Shown piece after piece: positions 22,149-30,771 of a stretch of DNA of 39,197 nt (position 1 is the first letter of the stretch; every line of letters begins with the position of its first letter). The DNA is from RGIG8306 sp964426655. Its GTDB lineage: Bacteria > Bacillota > Clostridia > Lachnospirales > Lachnospiraceae. Made by a program: the position numbers and the translations under genes. The DNA lies in contig CAYRQT010000018.1 of the NCBI GenBank assembly GCA_964426655.1, positions 1-39,197 of the forward strand. The letters are read 5' to 3'. The notes below the pieces were generated by a model. That model saw nothing but the letters and a program-made list of their open reading frames with translations, ran no database searches and had not been told where the DNA came from.

Positions 22149-23600
22149 ATGAAACGAAAAATCAGAGGGTTGACAATTGCAGTGATAACCGCTATAGCAG
22201 TGGCAGGTAACTCCATGGCTGTTGGGGCTTTGGAAGAGATTTCTACAGAAACTGCCATAGCCGGAATCTCTGTACCGCTGAGCAAACTTGTAGGTTCGTC
22301 TGAGAATGCAGCGCTTTCCATTTACTCATATCTTGCGGGAGAAACAGAAACTGCTGCTACCACATTGGCGGAAACAGAAGGCACCACGGAAGAAGAAACC
22401 ACTATAGAGCCTTCAGAAGAAACTACTGAGGAAACCACTGTGGAGACTACAGCAGAAACCACTACTGCTGAGGAAGAGACTTCTCCTTATGCTGATGTAG
22501 CCATTTCTCAAGTGGAAAATTACGTAAATGTACGTACAGAACCCAATACCACCAGTGGGATTGTGGGTAAATTATATAATAATTGTGCAGCGACCATTAT
22601 GGAAGAGGTAGATGGAGAAGCATATGACACCGGAAATGCATGGTATCATATTGTTTCCGGAAGTGTTGAGGGATATGTCCGGGCTGATCTTTTTGTTACT
22701 GGAGCAGAAGCTGAGGCTATTGCGGAAACGGTAGGCACTAAAATTGGTACCATCACTGCCGATGCTCTTTACTTGCGGGCAGAGCCTAGTACGGATGCGG
22801 AAATCATCACTAAAATCATGAAGGGGACCGAGGTGGCCCTCATGGAGCAGGTCGGCGATTTCTATCATATTCAGTTAGATGTGGCTAGTGATGGATACAT
22901 CCATAAGGATTATGTCAGTGTAAGAATTGAGTTCAGCACAGCAATCAGCATAGAGGAAGAGCAGGCACAGCTGGCAGAGCAGCAGCGTCTCCAGGAGGAG
23001 CAGGCAGCTGCAGAGGCAGCCGCAGCGCAGGCAGCTGCAGAAGCGGCAGCAGCCCAGGCAGCGCAGGAAGCGGCAGCGGCAGCAGCTGCGCAGGCAGCAC
23101 AGGATGCAGCAGCGGCGCAGGCAGCGCAGGAAGCCGCCGCAGCGCAGGCAGCAGCAGAGGCACAGGCGGCCCAGGAAGCAGCCGCGGCAGAAGCGGCTGC
23201 AGCACAGGCGGCAGCGGCCTCCAGCCAGAGCAGTAGCCTGGGGCAGGCGATTGTGGCCTATGCTATGCAATTTAAAGGAAATCCCTATGTATACGGAGGA
23301 ACGAGTCTGACGAACGGTACAGATTGTTCCGGATTTACCTTAAGAGTATATCAAAACTTTGGTATCTCTTTGAGTCGTACTTCCAGGACGCAGGCCAATG
23401 GAGGAAGACAGATTTCTCTGGCAGAGGTGCAACCCGGAGATTTGGTATTTTACACAGGGACAGATAATGCCACCATCGGTCATGTTGCCATCTACATCGG
23501 CAATGGACAGATTATCCATGCGGCTAATGCTTCAGTGGGCATTATTGTGAGTGATATGTATTATCGGACCCCCTGCAAGGCAGTTACATACATTCGGTAA
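22149..23600 (+). CDS. Secreted SH3b/NlpC-P60 peptidoglycan endopeptidase
   Basis: 483 residues from ATG 22149 (GAGGTG upstream). It has a signal peptide (about 1-27), a Thr/Glu-rich region (about 64-112) and two bacterial SH3 domains (about 118-184, YVNVRTEPNTTSGIVGKL; about 197-259, LYLRAEPSTDAEIITKI). A very long Ala/Gln/Glu helix-forming linker (270-357) follows, then the C-terminal NlpC/P60 domain with Cys393 in TDCSGF, His445 in GHVAIYIG and His457 in IIHAANA. It cuts stem-peptide bonds in peptidoglycan. The SH3 domains target it to the wall and the linker gives reach. It has its own promoter, WalR-like site and terminator. Confidence 0.94.
   Translation: MKRKIRGLTIAVITAIAVAGNSMAVGALEEISTETAIAGISVPLSKLVGSSENAALSIYSYLAGETETAATTLAETEGTTEEETTIEPSEETTEETTVETTAETTTAEEETSPYADVAISQVENYVNVRTEPNTTSGIVGKLYNNCAATIMEEVDGEAYDTGNAWYHIVSGSVEGYVRADLFVTGAEAEAIAETVGTKIGTITADALYLRAEPSTDAEIITKIMKGTEVALMEQVGDFYHIQLDVASDGYIHKDYVSVRIEFSTAISIEEEQAQLAEQQRLQEEQAAAEAAAAQAAAEAAAAQAAQEAAAAAAAQAAQDAAAAQAAQEAAAAQAAAEAQAAQEAAAAEAAAAQAAAASSQSSSLGQAIVAYAMQFKGNPYVYGGTSLTNGTDCSGFTLRVYQNFGISLSRTSRTQANGGRQISLAEVQPGDLVFYTGTDNATIGHVAIYIGNGQIIHAANASVGIIVSDMYYRTPCKAVTYIR
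22956..23219 (+). repeat. GCA/GCG-rich low-complexity repeat encoding an Ala/Gln/Glu linker
   Basis: Imperfect tandem units of GCA-GCN-CAG/GAA-GCN encode runs such as AAQAAQEAAAAQAAAEA. The region is in frame throughout. It is prone to replication slippage, so length differences between strains are expected. Confidence 0.85.
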
Positions 23601-23668
23601 AAAAGAAAAGGCTGGGAGCAGTTTTGGGGACACCTCATTCTGTCAGGCAGATAAACGGAATAATAAGA

Positions 23669-23704
23669 ACGGATGGTTTATTTAAATATAATCCATCCGT
23701 TTTT
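23669..23704 (+). terminator. Terminator after the NlpC/P60 gene
   Basis: ACGGATGG (23669-23676) pairs with CCATCCGT (23693-23700), followed by a T-run (23700-23704). It lies about 70 bases after the stop codon. Confidence 0.85.
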
Positions 23705-23936
23705 CAATTTGGTCATAACAAACGAAATGTGAAAAACGATTATGAAGAACACACATATAAATACGAGCCGGATAGCCATAAGAGACGCCCGCTATTGTTC
23801 ATGATGTATTTAGAATCATTGTGCTTATTGGGACATCGTCATGTGTAATCCACTGAAGGAAGCTTCATGGAAGAGGCTTAAACGTATGTGGATGTAGCAT
23901 CGACGTGTCTCTCTGGATTGCAAAATGAAAACGAAA
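23705..23936. other. Intergenic stretch with no recognised gene
   Basis: Between the NlpC/P60 terminator and the hpf terminator there are about 230 bases. A 74-codon open frame (23624-23848) crosses the terminator stem, lacks a ribosome binding site and has no family features. I see no RNA gene, promoter or repeat with confidence. It could be decayed coding sequence. Confidence 0.5.
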
Positions 23937-23985
23937 ACAGGCTGATCAGCTGCGGCGGAAAACTCCGCGGCCACTGGTCAGCCTG
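23937..23985 (-). terminator. Intrinsic terminator of hpf
   Basis: ACAGGCTGA (23937-23945) pairs with TCAGCCTGT (23977-23985), with an inner GC-rich stem (CGGCGGA with TCCGCG). Read on the minus strand the stem is followed by TTTTCGTTTTCATTTT. Confidence 0.9.
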
Positions 23986-24007
23986 TACTGGTTTATCTGG
24001 GAACAAA

Positions 24008-24538
24008 TTATTCAAAAGTGGGTTCAATTAAGCCATAGGTACCGTTTTTACGCTTATATACCACATTCACCTCATCGGTATCTGCATTGCTGAAAACATA
24101 GAAGCTGTGGCCCAATAATTCCATCTGAATACAGGCTTCCTCCGGATCCATGGGCTTAATGCCAAAACGCTTGCTGCGTACGATTTTAATGGTTTCTGTA
24201 ACCTCATTGCCATCATCTACATATTCGGGAGTAAAATGACTAAGGGACTGCTTCTGTGCAATAAGTTTGGTGCGATATCTTCTCAGCTGACGTTCGATGG
24301 TCTCTTCCACCAGGTCAATGGAGACATACATGTCAGTGCTCACCTGCTCTGCACGTATAATAGATCCTTTCACGGGAATGGTCACTTCAATTTTCTGCCG
24401 ATCCTTTTCCACACTCAGGGTAACCTGTACTTCTGTATCCTGAGTGAAAAATTTGCTCAGCTTTCCCAACTTTTCCTGTACCGCCGATTTGAGGCCCTCG
24501 GTCACATTGATGTTTCTTCCGCTGATTATGAACTTCAT
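24008..24538 (-). CDS. hpf: Long-form ribosome hibernation promoting factor HPF
   Basis: 176 residues from ATG 24538, with AAAGGAG eight bases upstream. The GTG at 24547 is too close to that site. The N-terminal domain (about 1-100: MKFIISGRNINVTEGLKSAVQEKLGKLSKFF) is the S30AE fold that binds the decoding centre. The C-terminal domain (about 120-176: IVRSKRFGIKPMDPEEACIQMELLGHSFYVFSN) is the dimerisation tail that makes 100S ribosomes in Firmicutes. It has its own promoter (24630-24658), a leader hairpin and a strong terminator, so it is a single-gene unit. Such genes are usually raised in stationary phase. Confidence 0.95.
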   Translation of the reverse strand: MKFIISGRNINVTEGLKSAVQEKLGKLSKFFTQDTEVQVTLSVEKDRQKIEVTIPVKGSIIRAEQVSTDMYVSIDLVEETIERQLRRYRTKLIAQKQSLSHFTPEYVDDGNEVTETIKIVRSKRFGIKPMDPEEACIQMELLGHSFYVFSNADTDEVNVVYKRKNGTYGLIEPTFE

Positions 24539-24579
24539 AACGGTCACTCCTTTTCCTGCCCAGTTTTGTTAGTGGGCTT

Positions 24580-24613
24580 GAACAACCCCGCAGAGAATTC
24601 CGACGGGGTGTTC
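24580..24613. promoter_or_regulatory. Strong hairpin in the hpf leader
   Basis: GAACAACCCCG (24580-24590) pairs with CGGGGTGTTC (24604-24613) with one bulge. On the minus strand it lies in the hpf 5' leader with no T-run after it. On the plus strand it is followed by GTTTTT, like a terminator blocking transcription towards secA. Confidence 0.65.
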
Positions 24614-24629
24614 GTTTTTCTATGGTTAG

Positions 24630-24658
24630 AGTATAGCATAACAGGCGGAAATGCACAA
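24630..24658 (-). promoter_or_regulatory. Promoter for hpf
   Basis: On the minus strand TTGTGC (24658-24653), 17-base spacer, TATACT (24635-24630). The leader would be about 85 bases. Confidence 0.65.
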
Positions 24659-24843
24659 GGAAAAGGGGCGCTAAGAGGGATAATCTGTCAACCGGCAGGG
24701 CTTTTTACAGGCATCAGATAGAGAGGATTTTGTCAAGGGAAAATGGCAAAAAAGTTTGAAAAAACGTAAAGTTTATGTAAAACACACAAAACGTGCGTTT
24801 GTCTGGAAAAACAAATCAAAATAGTAAAAAAGGGCAGTGAGAG

Positions 24844-24913
24844 TGTGGATAATGTGGATAACTTTGTGCACAACTTATTTTTAAAGAAAAAACAAGGGCT
24901 GAAATGTGGATAA
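24844..24913 (+). promoter_or_regulatory. Cluster of three perfect DnaA boxes
   Basis: TGTGGATAA (the complement of the consensus TTATCCACA) occurs at 24844-24852, immediately again at 24853-24861, and at 24905-24913. A degenerate palindromic copy, TTGTGCACAA, lies at 24864-24873. All three perfect copies have the same orientation. The surroundings (24740-24960) are strongly A-rich. The cluster lies in the hpf-secA intergenic region, with no dnaA or dnaN in the window. Confidence 0.75.
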
Positions 24914-25061
24914 GTTTCAGTGGACCGAATAAAATATGTCAAAAAAAAGAAAATAAAAAAAGATGAGTGTCCGCCGAGAGGCGACATCATTGTGCAATGT
25001 GACGAAAAAGCGCCCCAAAGAAGAGGGACGGGCTTGAAAAGTGTGTTCACTATAATTTTAG

Positions 25062-25090
25062 TTGAATAAAAAAGTAAAGAATGATAAAAT
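25062..25090 (+). promoter_or_regulatory. Probable promoter for secA
   Basis: TTGAAT (25062-25067), 17-base spacer, TAAAAT (25085-25090). A short hairpin (TCCGG/CCGGA, 25108-25126) and GGGAG follow before the start codon. The remaining upstream stretch (24659-25061) holds the DnaA boxes and a GAGA-loop hairpin (24962-24991), and I see no gene in it. Confidence 0.55.
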
Positions 25091-25141
25091 ATAACGATGA
25101 GTGAGTTCCGGACATAAAAACCGGACAGATGGGAGCAATAC

Positions 25142-27718
25142 ATGGGAATTTATACGAAAATATTTGGCACGCACAGCCAACGGGAAATTAAGTCCATGAC
25201 ACCTCTTGTAGATAAAATCATGGGAATGCGGGATGAAATGGTGGCATTAAGTGATGAGGAACTGAGAGGAAAAACTACGGAATTTAAGGATCGCCTCTCC
25301 CAGGGGGAAAGCCTGGATCATATTCTTCCAGAGGCGTTTGCAGTAGCCCGTGAGGCCACAAGGCGGGTGTTGAATACAGAGCATTACAGAGTACAGATCA
25401 TAGGCGGTATCGTTATTCACCAGGGGCGTATTGCAGAGATGCGTACTGGAGAAGGTAAAACCCAAGTATCCATCCTTCCGGCCTATCTGAATGCCCTGGG
25501 AGGAAAAGGTGTACATATTGTTACGGTAAATGATTATCTTGCAAAACGAGATGCGGAATGGATGGGTCAGGTCCATGCTTTTCTGGGACTAAAAGTGGGT
25601 GTCGTTCTTAATTCCATGGAGAATGCCGAACGACGAGAGGCTTACAATTGTGATATTACCTATGTGACCAACAATGAACTGGGGTTTGACTATCTTCGTG
25701 ATAACATGGTCATTTATAAAGAACAGCTGGTACAGAGGGGACTGCATTTTGCCATAGTGGATGAAGTGGACTCTGTATTGATTGATGAGGCCCGTACGCC
25801 CCTTATTATTTCGGGACAGAGTGGAAAATCCACAAAATTATACGAAGTGTGTGACACACTGGCTAGACGAATGGTAAAGGGAGAGGCTACAGAATTCTCC
25901 AAAGTGGATTACATGATGGGCGTTGAGCTGGAAGAAAGTGGCGATTTTGTAGTAAACGAGAAAGAAAAGTATGTGAACCTCACCCAGGAAGGGGTGGAGA
26001 AAGTTGAAAAATTCTTCCAGATTGATAACCTTGCAGACCCGGAAAATATTGAAATTCAGCACAACATGATTTTGGCACTGCGGGCCAATTATCTGATGTT
26101 CAGAGACAAAGATTATGTGGTTAAGGATGATCAGGTGCTGATTGTAGATGAATTCACTGGGCGTATAATGCCTGGCCGTCGATATTCGGATGGCCTCCAT
26201 CAGGCCATAGAAGCCAAGGAACATGTGCAGGTCAAACGGGAAAGCAAAACGCTGGCCACCATTACCTTCCAGAATTTCTTCAATAAATATGAGAAGAAGG
26301 CTGGTATGACCGGTACAGCTGAGACGGAAGAAAAAGAGTTTAGAGATATATACGGCATGGACGTTGTGGTTATTCCCACAAATCGTCCTATTGCCAGAAT
26401 AGATTATCAGGATGCGGTTTATAAAACCAAAAAGGAAAAACTGCAGGCGGTTGTGGAAGAAATACTGGAGGCACATGCCAAAGGTCAGCCGGTGCTCGTT
26501 GGTACCATAACCATAGAGGCATCAGAGCTTTTATCCAATATGCTGAAGAAAAAAGGCGTTCCTCACAAAGTGCTGAATGCTAAATTTCACGAAATAGAGG
26601 CAGAGATCATTGCCGATGCCGGTCGGGTCGGTTCAGTGACCATTGCTACAAACATGGCTGGCCGTGGAACGGATATCAAACTGGATGATGAGGCCAGAGC
26701 AGCGGGCGGTTTAAAAGTAATCGGAACAGAACGCCATGAGTCCAGACGTATTGACAATCAGCTGAGAGGACGATCGGGACGACAGGGAGATCCGGGTGAA
26801 TCCAGGTTCTATATTTCCCTGGAAGATGATCTGATGCGGTTGTTTGGTTCCGAAAAACTGATGGGTATTTTTAACACCCTGGGTATTGAAGAAGGGCAGC
26901 AGATTGAGCATAAAATGCTTTCCAGAGCCATTGAAAAAGCCCAAAAGAAAATTGAGGGCAATAACTATGGCATTCGAAAGAATCTGCTGGAATATGATCA
27001 GGTCAATAATGACCAGCGGGAAATCATTTATGAAGAACGTATGCGTGTGCTCAATGGGGATAACATGCGGGATGTGATCATGAAGATGATCAATGATATT
27101 GTGGAGAACACTGTAGACACCTGTATATCGGATGATGCAGATATCAGCGAATGGGATGTGCCTCAGCTGAATGCCATGCTCCTGCCCCTGATTCCACTAA
27201 AACAGATCGAGATTGACGAGGATCGCCGCGGATTCCATAAAAAAGAGCTGAAGCACGAACTGAAAGAAGAAGCCATTAAGCTTTATGAGGAGAAAGAAGC
27301 TTCCTTTCCGGATCCGGAGCAGTTTAGAGAATTGGAACGTGTGGTACTGTTAAAGGTCATTGATAAAAAATGGATGGATCATATCGACGATATGGACCAG
27401 TTGCGACAGGGCATTGGCTTACAGTCCTATGGGCAGCGAGATCCTGTGGTAGAATATAAAATCAATGGCTTTGAGATGTTTGAGGCCATGACAAACAGCA
27501 TTCGGGAAGAAACGGTGCGTATGCTGTATAGAATCCGCATAGAGCAAAAGGCGGAGAGAGAGCAGGTGGCAAAGGTAACGGGAACAAATAAAGATGATTC
27601 AGTGGCAAAGGCTCCGGTGAAGAGAGAAGCCAGAAAAATTTACCCTAATGACCCCTGCCCCTGCGGTTCAGGAAAAAAATACAAGCAGTGTCATATGAAT
27701 AAACCCCTGGATTTGTAA
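25142..27718 (+). CDS. secA: Preprotein translocase ATPase SecA
   Basis: 858 residues from ATG 25142 with GGGAG upstream. Walker A is MRTGEGKTQV (100-109), Walker B VDEVDS (206-211), followed by the preprotein cross-linking domain. The second nucleotide domain includes TNMAGRGTDIKL and GRSGRQGDPGESRFYISLEDDL. The C-terminal zinc tail CPCGSGKKYKQCH binds SecB-like partners or ribosomes. SecA drives proteins through SecYEG using ATP. prfB follows 78 bases downstream after a hairpin terminator, the secA-prfB order known from Bacillus. Confidence 0.97.
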   Translation: MGIYTKIFGTHSQREIKSMTPLVDKIMGMRDEMVALSDEELRGKTTEFKDRLSQGESLDHILPEAFAVAREATRRVLNTEHYRVQIIGGIVIHQGRIAEMRTGEGKTQVSILPAYLNALGGKGVHIVTVNDYLAKRDAEWMGQVHAFLGLKVGVVLNSMENAERREAYNCDITYVTNNELGFDYLRDNMVIYKEQLVQRGLHFAIVDEVDSVLIDEARTPLIISGQSGKSTKLYEVCDTLARRMVKGEATEFSKVDYMMGVELEESGDFVVNEKEKYVNLTQEGVEKVEKFFQIDNLADPENIEIQHNMILALRANYLMFRDKDYVVKDDQVLIVDEFTGRIMPGRRYSDGLHQAIEAKEHVQVKRESKTLATITFQNFFNKYEKKAGMTGTAETEEKEFRDIYGMDVVVIPTNRPIARIDYQDAVYKTKKEKLQAVVEEILEAHAKGQPVLVGTITIEASELLSNMLKKKGVPHKVLNAKFHEIEAEIIADAGRVGSVTIATNMAGRGTDIKLDDEARAAGGLKVIGTERHESRRIDNQLRGRSGRQGDPGESRFYISLEDDLMRLFGSEKLMGIFNTLGIEEGQQIEHKMLSRAIEKAQKKIEGNNYGIRKNLLEYDQVNNDQREIIYEERMRVLNGDNMRDVIMKMINDIVENTVDTCISDDADISEWDVPQLNAMLLPLIPLKQIEIDEDRRGFHKKELKHELKEEAIKLYEEKEASFPDPEQFRELERVVLLKVIDKKWMDHIDDMDQLRQGIGLQSYGQRDPVVEYKINGFEMFEAMTNSIREETVRMLYRIRIEQKAEREQVAKVTGTNKDDSVAKAPVKREARKIYPNDPCPCGSGKKYKQCHMNKPLDL

Positions 27719-27724
27719 AAAAAC

Positions 27725-27760
27725 GTGGCATGTCAGGAATTTCCTCCATGCCACATTTTT
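27725..27760 (+). terminator. Terminator between secA and prfB
   Basis: GTGGCATG (27725-27732) pairs with CATGCCAC (27747-27754), followed by ATTTTT. Because no clear promoter lies in the 36 bases before prfB, it is probably leaky. Confidence 0.88.
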
Positions 27761-27796
27761 ACTCATAAAAAAATATCACAGAAAGAAGGTGAGATA

Positions 27797-28934
27797 ATGG
27801 TAGAACTGGATCAATTTAAATTTGAACTTAGCAATCAGCAGCAACCATTATTGGAAGTGAGGGATTCACTTTGACCTGGCGAATAAAAAACGCCGGATAG
27901 ATGAGCTTACACAGTATATGGAAGCGCCCGGATTCTGGGACGATCCGGAAAAATCTCAGAGTATTATGAAAGAACTGAGAAATCTGGAAGATACGGTCAA
28001 GCTTTATGATAAGCTGGAAGAACAATATGAAGAGATTGGTCTTCTCATAGAGATGGGGTATGAGGAAAATGATCCGGAGGTTATTCCGGAGATTCGGGAG
28101 ACCCTGGAAAATTTCACAAAAAATCTGGAGTCACTGCGGCTGCAGACCTTGCTTTCCGGCCCCTATGACAGAAATAATGCCATAGTAAAACTGAATGCAG
28201 GGGCAGGCGGAACGGAAGCCTGTGATTGGAACAGCATGCTGTATCGTATGTATTGTCGCTGGGCTGACAGCAAAGGCTTTACTACAGAGGTGCTGGATTA
28301 TCTGGATGGAGATGAGGCTGGCATTAAGTCGGTAACTTTCCAGGTGAACGGCCTGAATGCCTACGGTTACCTCAGAGGAGAACACGGGGTGCACCGCCTG
28401 GTGCGAATTTCCCCTTTTAATGCGGCAGGGAAACGGCAGACCTCTTTTGTATCCTGTGATGTGATGCCGGATATCCAGGAAGATGTAGATGTGGAAATAA
28501 ACCCAGACGATTTGCGCATTGATACATATCGTTCCAGCGGTGCGGGTGGACAGCATATCAACAAAACCTCTTCAGCTATTCGTATTACCCATCTGCCTAC
28601 GGGCGTCGTGGTGCAATGCCAGAATGAAAGAAGCCAGCTGCAGAATAAAGACAAAGCCATGCAAATGCTGAAGGCCAAATTGTTTTTGCTGAAACAACAG
28701 GAAAATGCCGAAAAGGCTGCCAGCATTCGAGGAGAGGTCAAGGATATTGGCTGGGGAAATCAGATCCGTTCTTATGTCCTTCAGCCCTATACCATGGTAA
28801 AAGACCACAGAACCGGACAGGAATCCGGAAACGCAGCCAGTGTGCTGGATGGGGGCCTGGATCCCTTTATCAGTGCGTATCTGAAATGGAAGAGCACAGG
28901 AGGACAGGCAGCGGACAGTGGAGATGATCTCTAG
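27797..28934 (+). CDS. prfB: Peptide chain release factor 2, with programmed +1 frameshift
   Basis: The gene is read from ATG 27797 for 25 codons to CTT (27869-27871), where an in-frame TGA (27872-27874) interrupts it. Skipping one base (T27872) and resuming at GAC 27873 gives a 378-residue protein ending at 28934. The shift site has the classical layout: AGG then two codons then CTT TGA C, with AGGGA (27860-27864) as the internal Shine-Dalgarno. Downstream are HRLVRISPFNAAGKRQTSF, with the SPF stop-codon recognition tripeptide, and SSGAGGQHINKTSSA, with the catalytic GGQ. RF2 ends translation at UGA and UAA, and the TGA in its own gene gives autoregulation. Confidence 0.96.
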
Positions 28935-29061
28935 GAAAATGCCTTGCAATCCCGGGAAAACTATGTTAATATCTTTCCCGTGGAAACAATTGTATTTGTG
29001 ACAAAAACACTACCATATTTTCTTCAAACACATGCCAAAAGGGCACCAAGGGGAATACAGA

Positions 29062-29502
29062 ATGAAGGAAAATAAATATTATGTTGTGAAAAGCAAGGCG
29101 GTTCCAGAGGTGTTGCTGAAAGTAGTGGAGGCAAAGCGATTGTTGGAGGCTGAAAAAGTCCAGACCGTAAATGAAGCCACTGACCGGGTGGGAATCAGCA
29201 GGAGCTCTTTTTATAAGTATAAGGATGATATTTTTCCTTTCCATGACAATGTGAAAGGAAAAACGGTCACTATGCTGCTGACCATTGATGATATTCCCGG
29301 GGTGTTGTCTGCACTTCTGAAGAAGATTGCAGAGTATAACATAAATATCCTGACCATTCATCAGACCATTCCCATTAATGGTGTGGCTTCGCTGACGCTA
29401 AGCATAGGTATCCTGCCGGACTCTGGGGATGTATCAAAAATGCTGGAAGAAATAGAAGGGAAGGACGGCGTCCACTACATCAAAATACTGGCCAGGGAGT
29501 AG
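29062..29502 (+). CDS. ACT domain protein (UPF0735/PheB family)
   Basis: 146 residues from ATG 29062 with AAGGGGAA upstream; an extension to 29032 lacks such a site. The N-terminal part has a short helix-turn-helix-like stretch (TVNEATDRVGISRSSFYKYKDDIFP). The C-terminal part (about 72-146) is an ACT domain: TVTMLLTIDDIPGVLSALLKKIAEYNINILTIHQ. ACT domains bind amino acids. The family sits beside hom or pheA in Firmicutes. Here it precedes hom by 26 bases and is almost certainly co-transcribed, suggesting amino acid sensing for the threonine/methionine pathway. Confidence 0.9.
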   Translation: MKENKYYVVKSKAVPEVLLKVVEAKRLLEAEKVQTVNEATDRVGISRSSFYKYKDDIFPFHDNVKGKTVTMLLTIDDIPGVLSALLKKIAEYNINILTIHQTIPINGVASLTLSIGILPDSGDVSKMLEEIEGKDGVHYIKILARE

Positions 29503-29528
29503 GGTCAAGGAAGAAATGAGGATGCAAT

Positions 29529-30740
29529 ATGATTAAGATTGCCGTGCTGGGATATGGCACCATTGGAAGTGGTGTTGTAGAGATTATAGAAAAAAATCAG
29601 GATGTTTTATCCAAGCGGCTGGGGGAAGCGATTGCTGTTGGACAGGTATTGGATCTTAGGAATTTTGAAGGAGATCCTATTCAGGAAAAAATCACTCATA
29701 ATATAGAAACCATCTGGAATGATTCGGAGATCTCCATTGTGGTTGAAGCAATGGGAGGTACGGAGCCGGCTTTTTCTTTTGTAAAAGGGGCTCTGGAGCG
29801 GGGGAAATCCGTTACCACTTCTAATAAAGCGCTAGTGGCCAAATATGGTACACAATTGCTGGCGCTGGCCCGGGAGAAGGGGGTCCATTTCCTGTTTGAA
29901 GCCAGTGTGGGCGGAGGAATCCCTATTATCAGGCCTCTGTATAATGCTCTTTCCGGAGAGAAAATAATAGAAATCTCCGGAATTTTAAATGGGACCACAA
30001 ACTATATGCTGACCAAGATGCGGCAGGAAAATGAATCCTATGAAGACGTTTTAAAAGAGGCGCAGGCTCTGGGATATGCAGAAAGAGATCCATCTGCAGA
30101 TGTAGACGGATTTGATGCCTGCAGGAAAATTGCCATTCTGGGTTCCCTGGCGACAGGCCATTTTGTGGATTTTGAAGACATTCCTACCATGGGGATTCGG
30201 TCCATTACCACGGAAGACATGCAGCTGGCAGGTGCATTGGGATATGAAATCAAGCTTCTAGGAACGATTCGCCAGGAAAGAGGTGTCTATTATGCCTCTG
30301 TTCAACCCCAGCTGGTAGGTCAGGACAATCCGTTATATGGTGTTAATGGTGTATTTAATGGGATACTTGTTGAAGGTAATATGGTAGATAAGCTGATGTT
30401 CTATGGAAGCGGAGCCGGAAAGTTGCCAACAGCCAGTGCCATCATAGCAGACATTTTGGAAATAGCTCAAAATCCCGGAAAAGTACTATTGGATGGATGG
30501 GATGCTGAAAAACTTTCGTTGGGAGATGCAGGCCTGTTGCCTAAAGTCCGCTTTGTGAGGATTAGGGAGAAGGGAACTGCGCAGGCCATAGCCTTATCGT
30601 TGCTGAAAGCGGAAAAGGTGGTGGAAGTTGATGGCTGCGGCGGATATGCACTGCTTACGGCGCCTATGACTTTATATCAATTTAGCGAAATTGCCAAAAC
30701 CATACAGGGTGTTGCACAGGTGTTGGAACTGGCAATCTGA
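29529..30740 (+). CDS. hom: Homoserine dehydrogenase
   Basis: 403 residues from ATG 29529 (GAGG upstream). The NAD(P) motif VLGYGTIGSGVV is at 6-17. Family motifs follow: TTSNKALVAKYG, FEASVGGGIPIIRPL, ISGILNGTTNYMLTKM, and ERDPSADVDGFDACRKIAIL with the catalytic acidic and Lys residues. It reduces aspartate semialdehyde to homoserine, leading to threonine and methionine. Many homologues carry a C-terminal ACT domain of about 80 residues. Here the last 65 residues (VRFVRIREKGTAQAIALSLL...) look like only a degenerate or half ACT, while a separate ACT protein is encoded just upstream. Confidence 0.95.
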   Translation: MIKIAVLGYGTIGSGVVEIIEKNQDVLSKRLGEAIAVGQVLDLRNFEGDPIQEKITHNIETIWNDSEISIVVEAMGGTEPAFSFVKGALERGKSVTTSNKALVAKYGTQLLALAREKGVHFLFEASVGGGIPIIRPLYNALSGEKIIEISGILNGTTNYMLTKMRQENESYEDVLKEAQALGYAERDPSADVDGFDACRKIAILGSLATGHFVDFEDIPTMGIRSITTEDMQLAGALGYEIKLLGTIRQERGVYYASVQPQLVGQDNPLYGVNGVFNGILVEGNMVDKLMFYGSGAGKLPTASAIIADILEIAQNPGKVLLDGWDAEKLSLGDAGLLPKVRFVRIREKGTAQAIALSLLKAEKVVEVDGCGGYALLTAPMTLYQFSEIAKTIQGVAQVLELAI

Positions 30741-30771
30741 AGCACATGACCTGTTCAAAAAGAAGGAAATG

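Noticed and set aside
22875..23270. 131-codon Cys/Leu/Arg-rich frame on the minus strand, and others opposite the Ala-rich linker
   Set aside because: They mirror the GC-rich GCA/GCG repeat of the real NlpC/P60 gene, have no ribosome binding site and no family features.
23624..23848. 74-codon plus-strand frame after the NlpC/P60 gene
   Set aside because: It runs through the terminator hairpin, lacks a Shine-Dalgarno and resembles no protein family.
24740..24960. Chromosomal replication origin
   Set aside because: DnaA boxes are present, but there are no dnaA, dnaN, rpmH or other origin-linked genes nearby; a DnaA-box cluster is the safer description.
27797..27874. prfB as a pseudogene because of an early in-frame TGA
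   Set aside because: The TGA is the conserved autoregulatory frameshift site of RF2, and the downstream frame is intact with SPF and GGQ.
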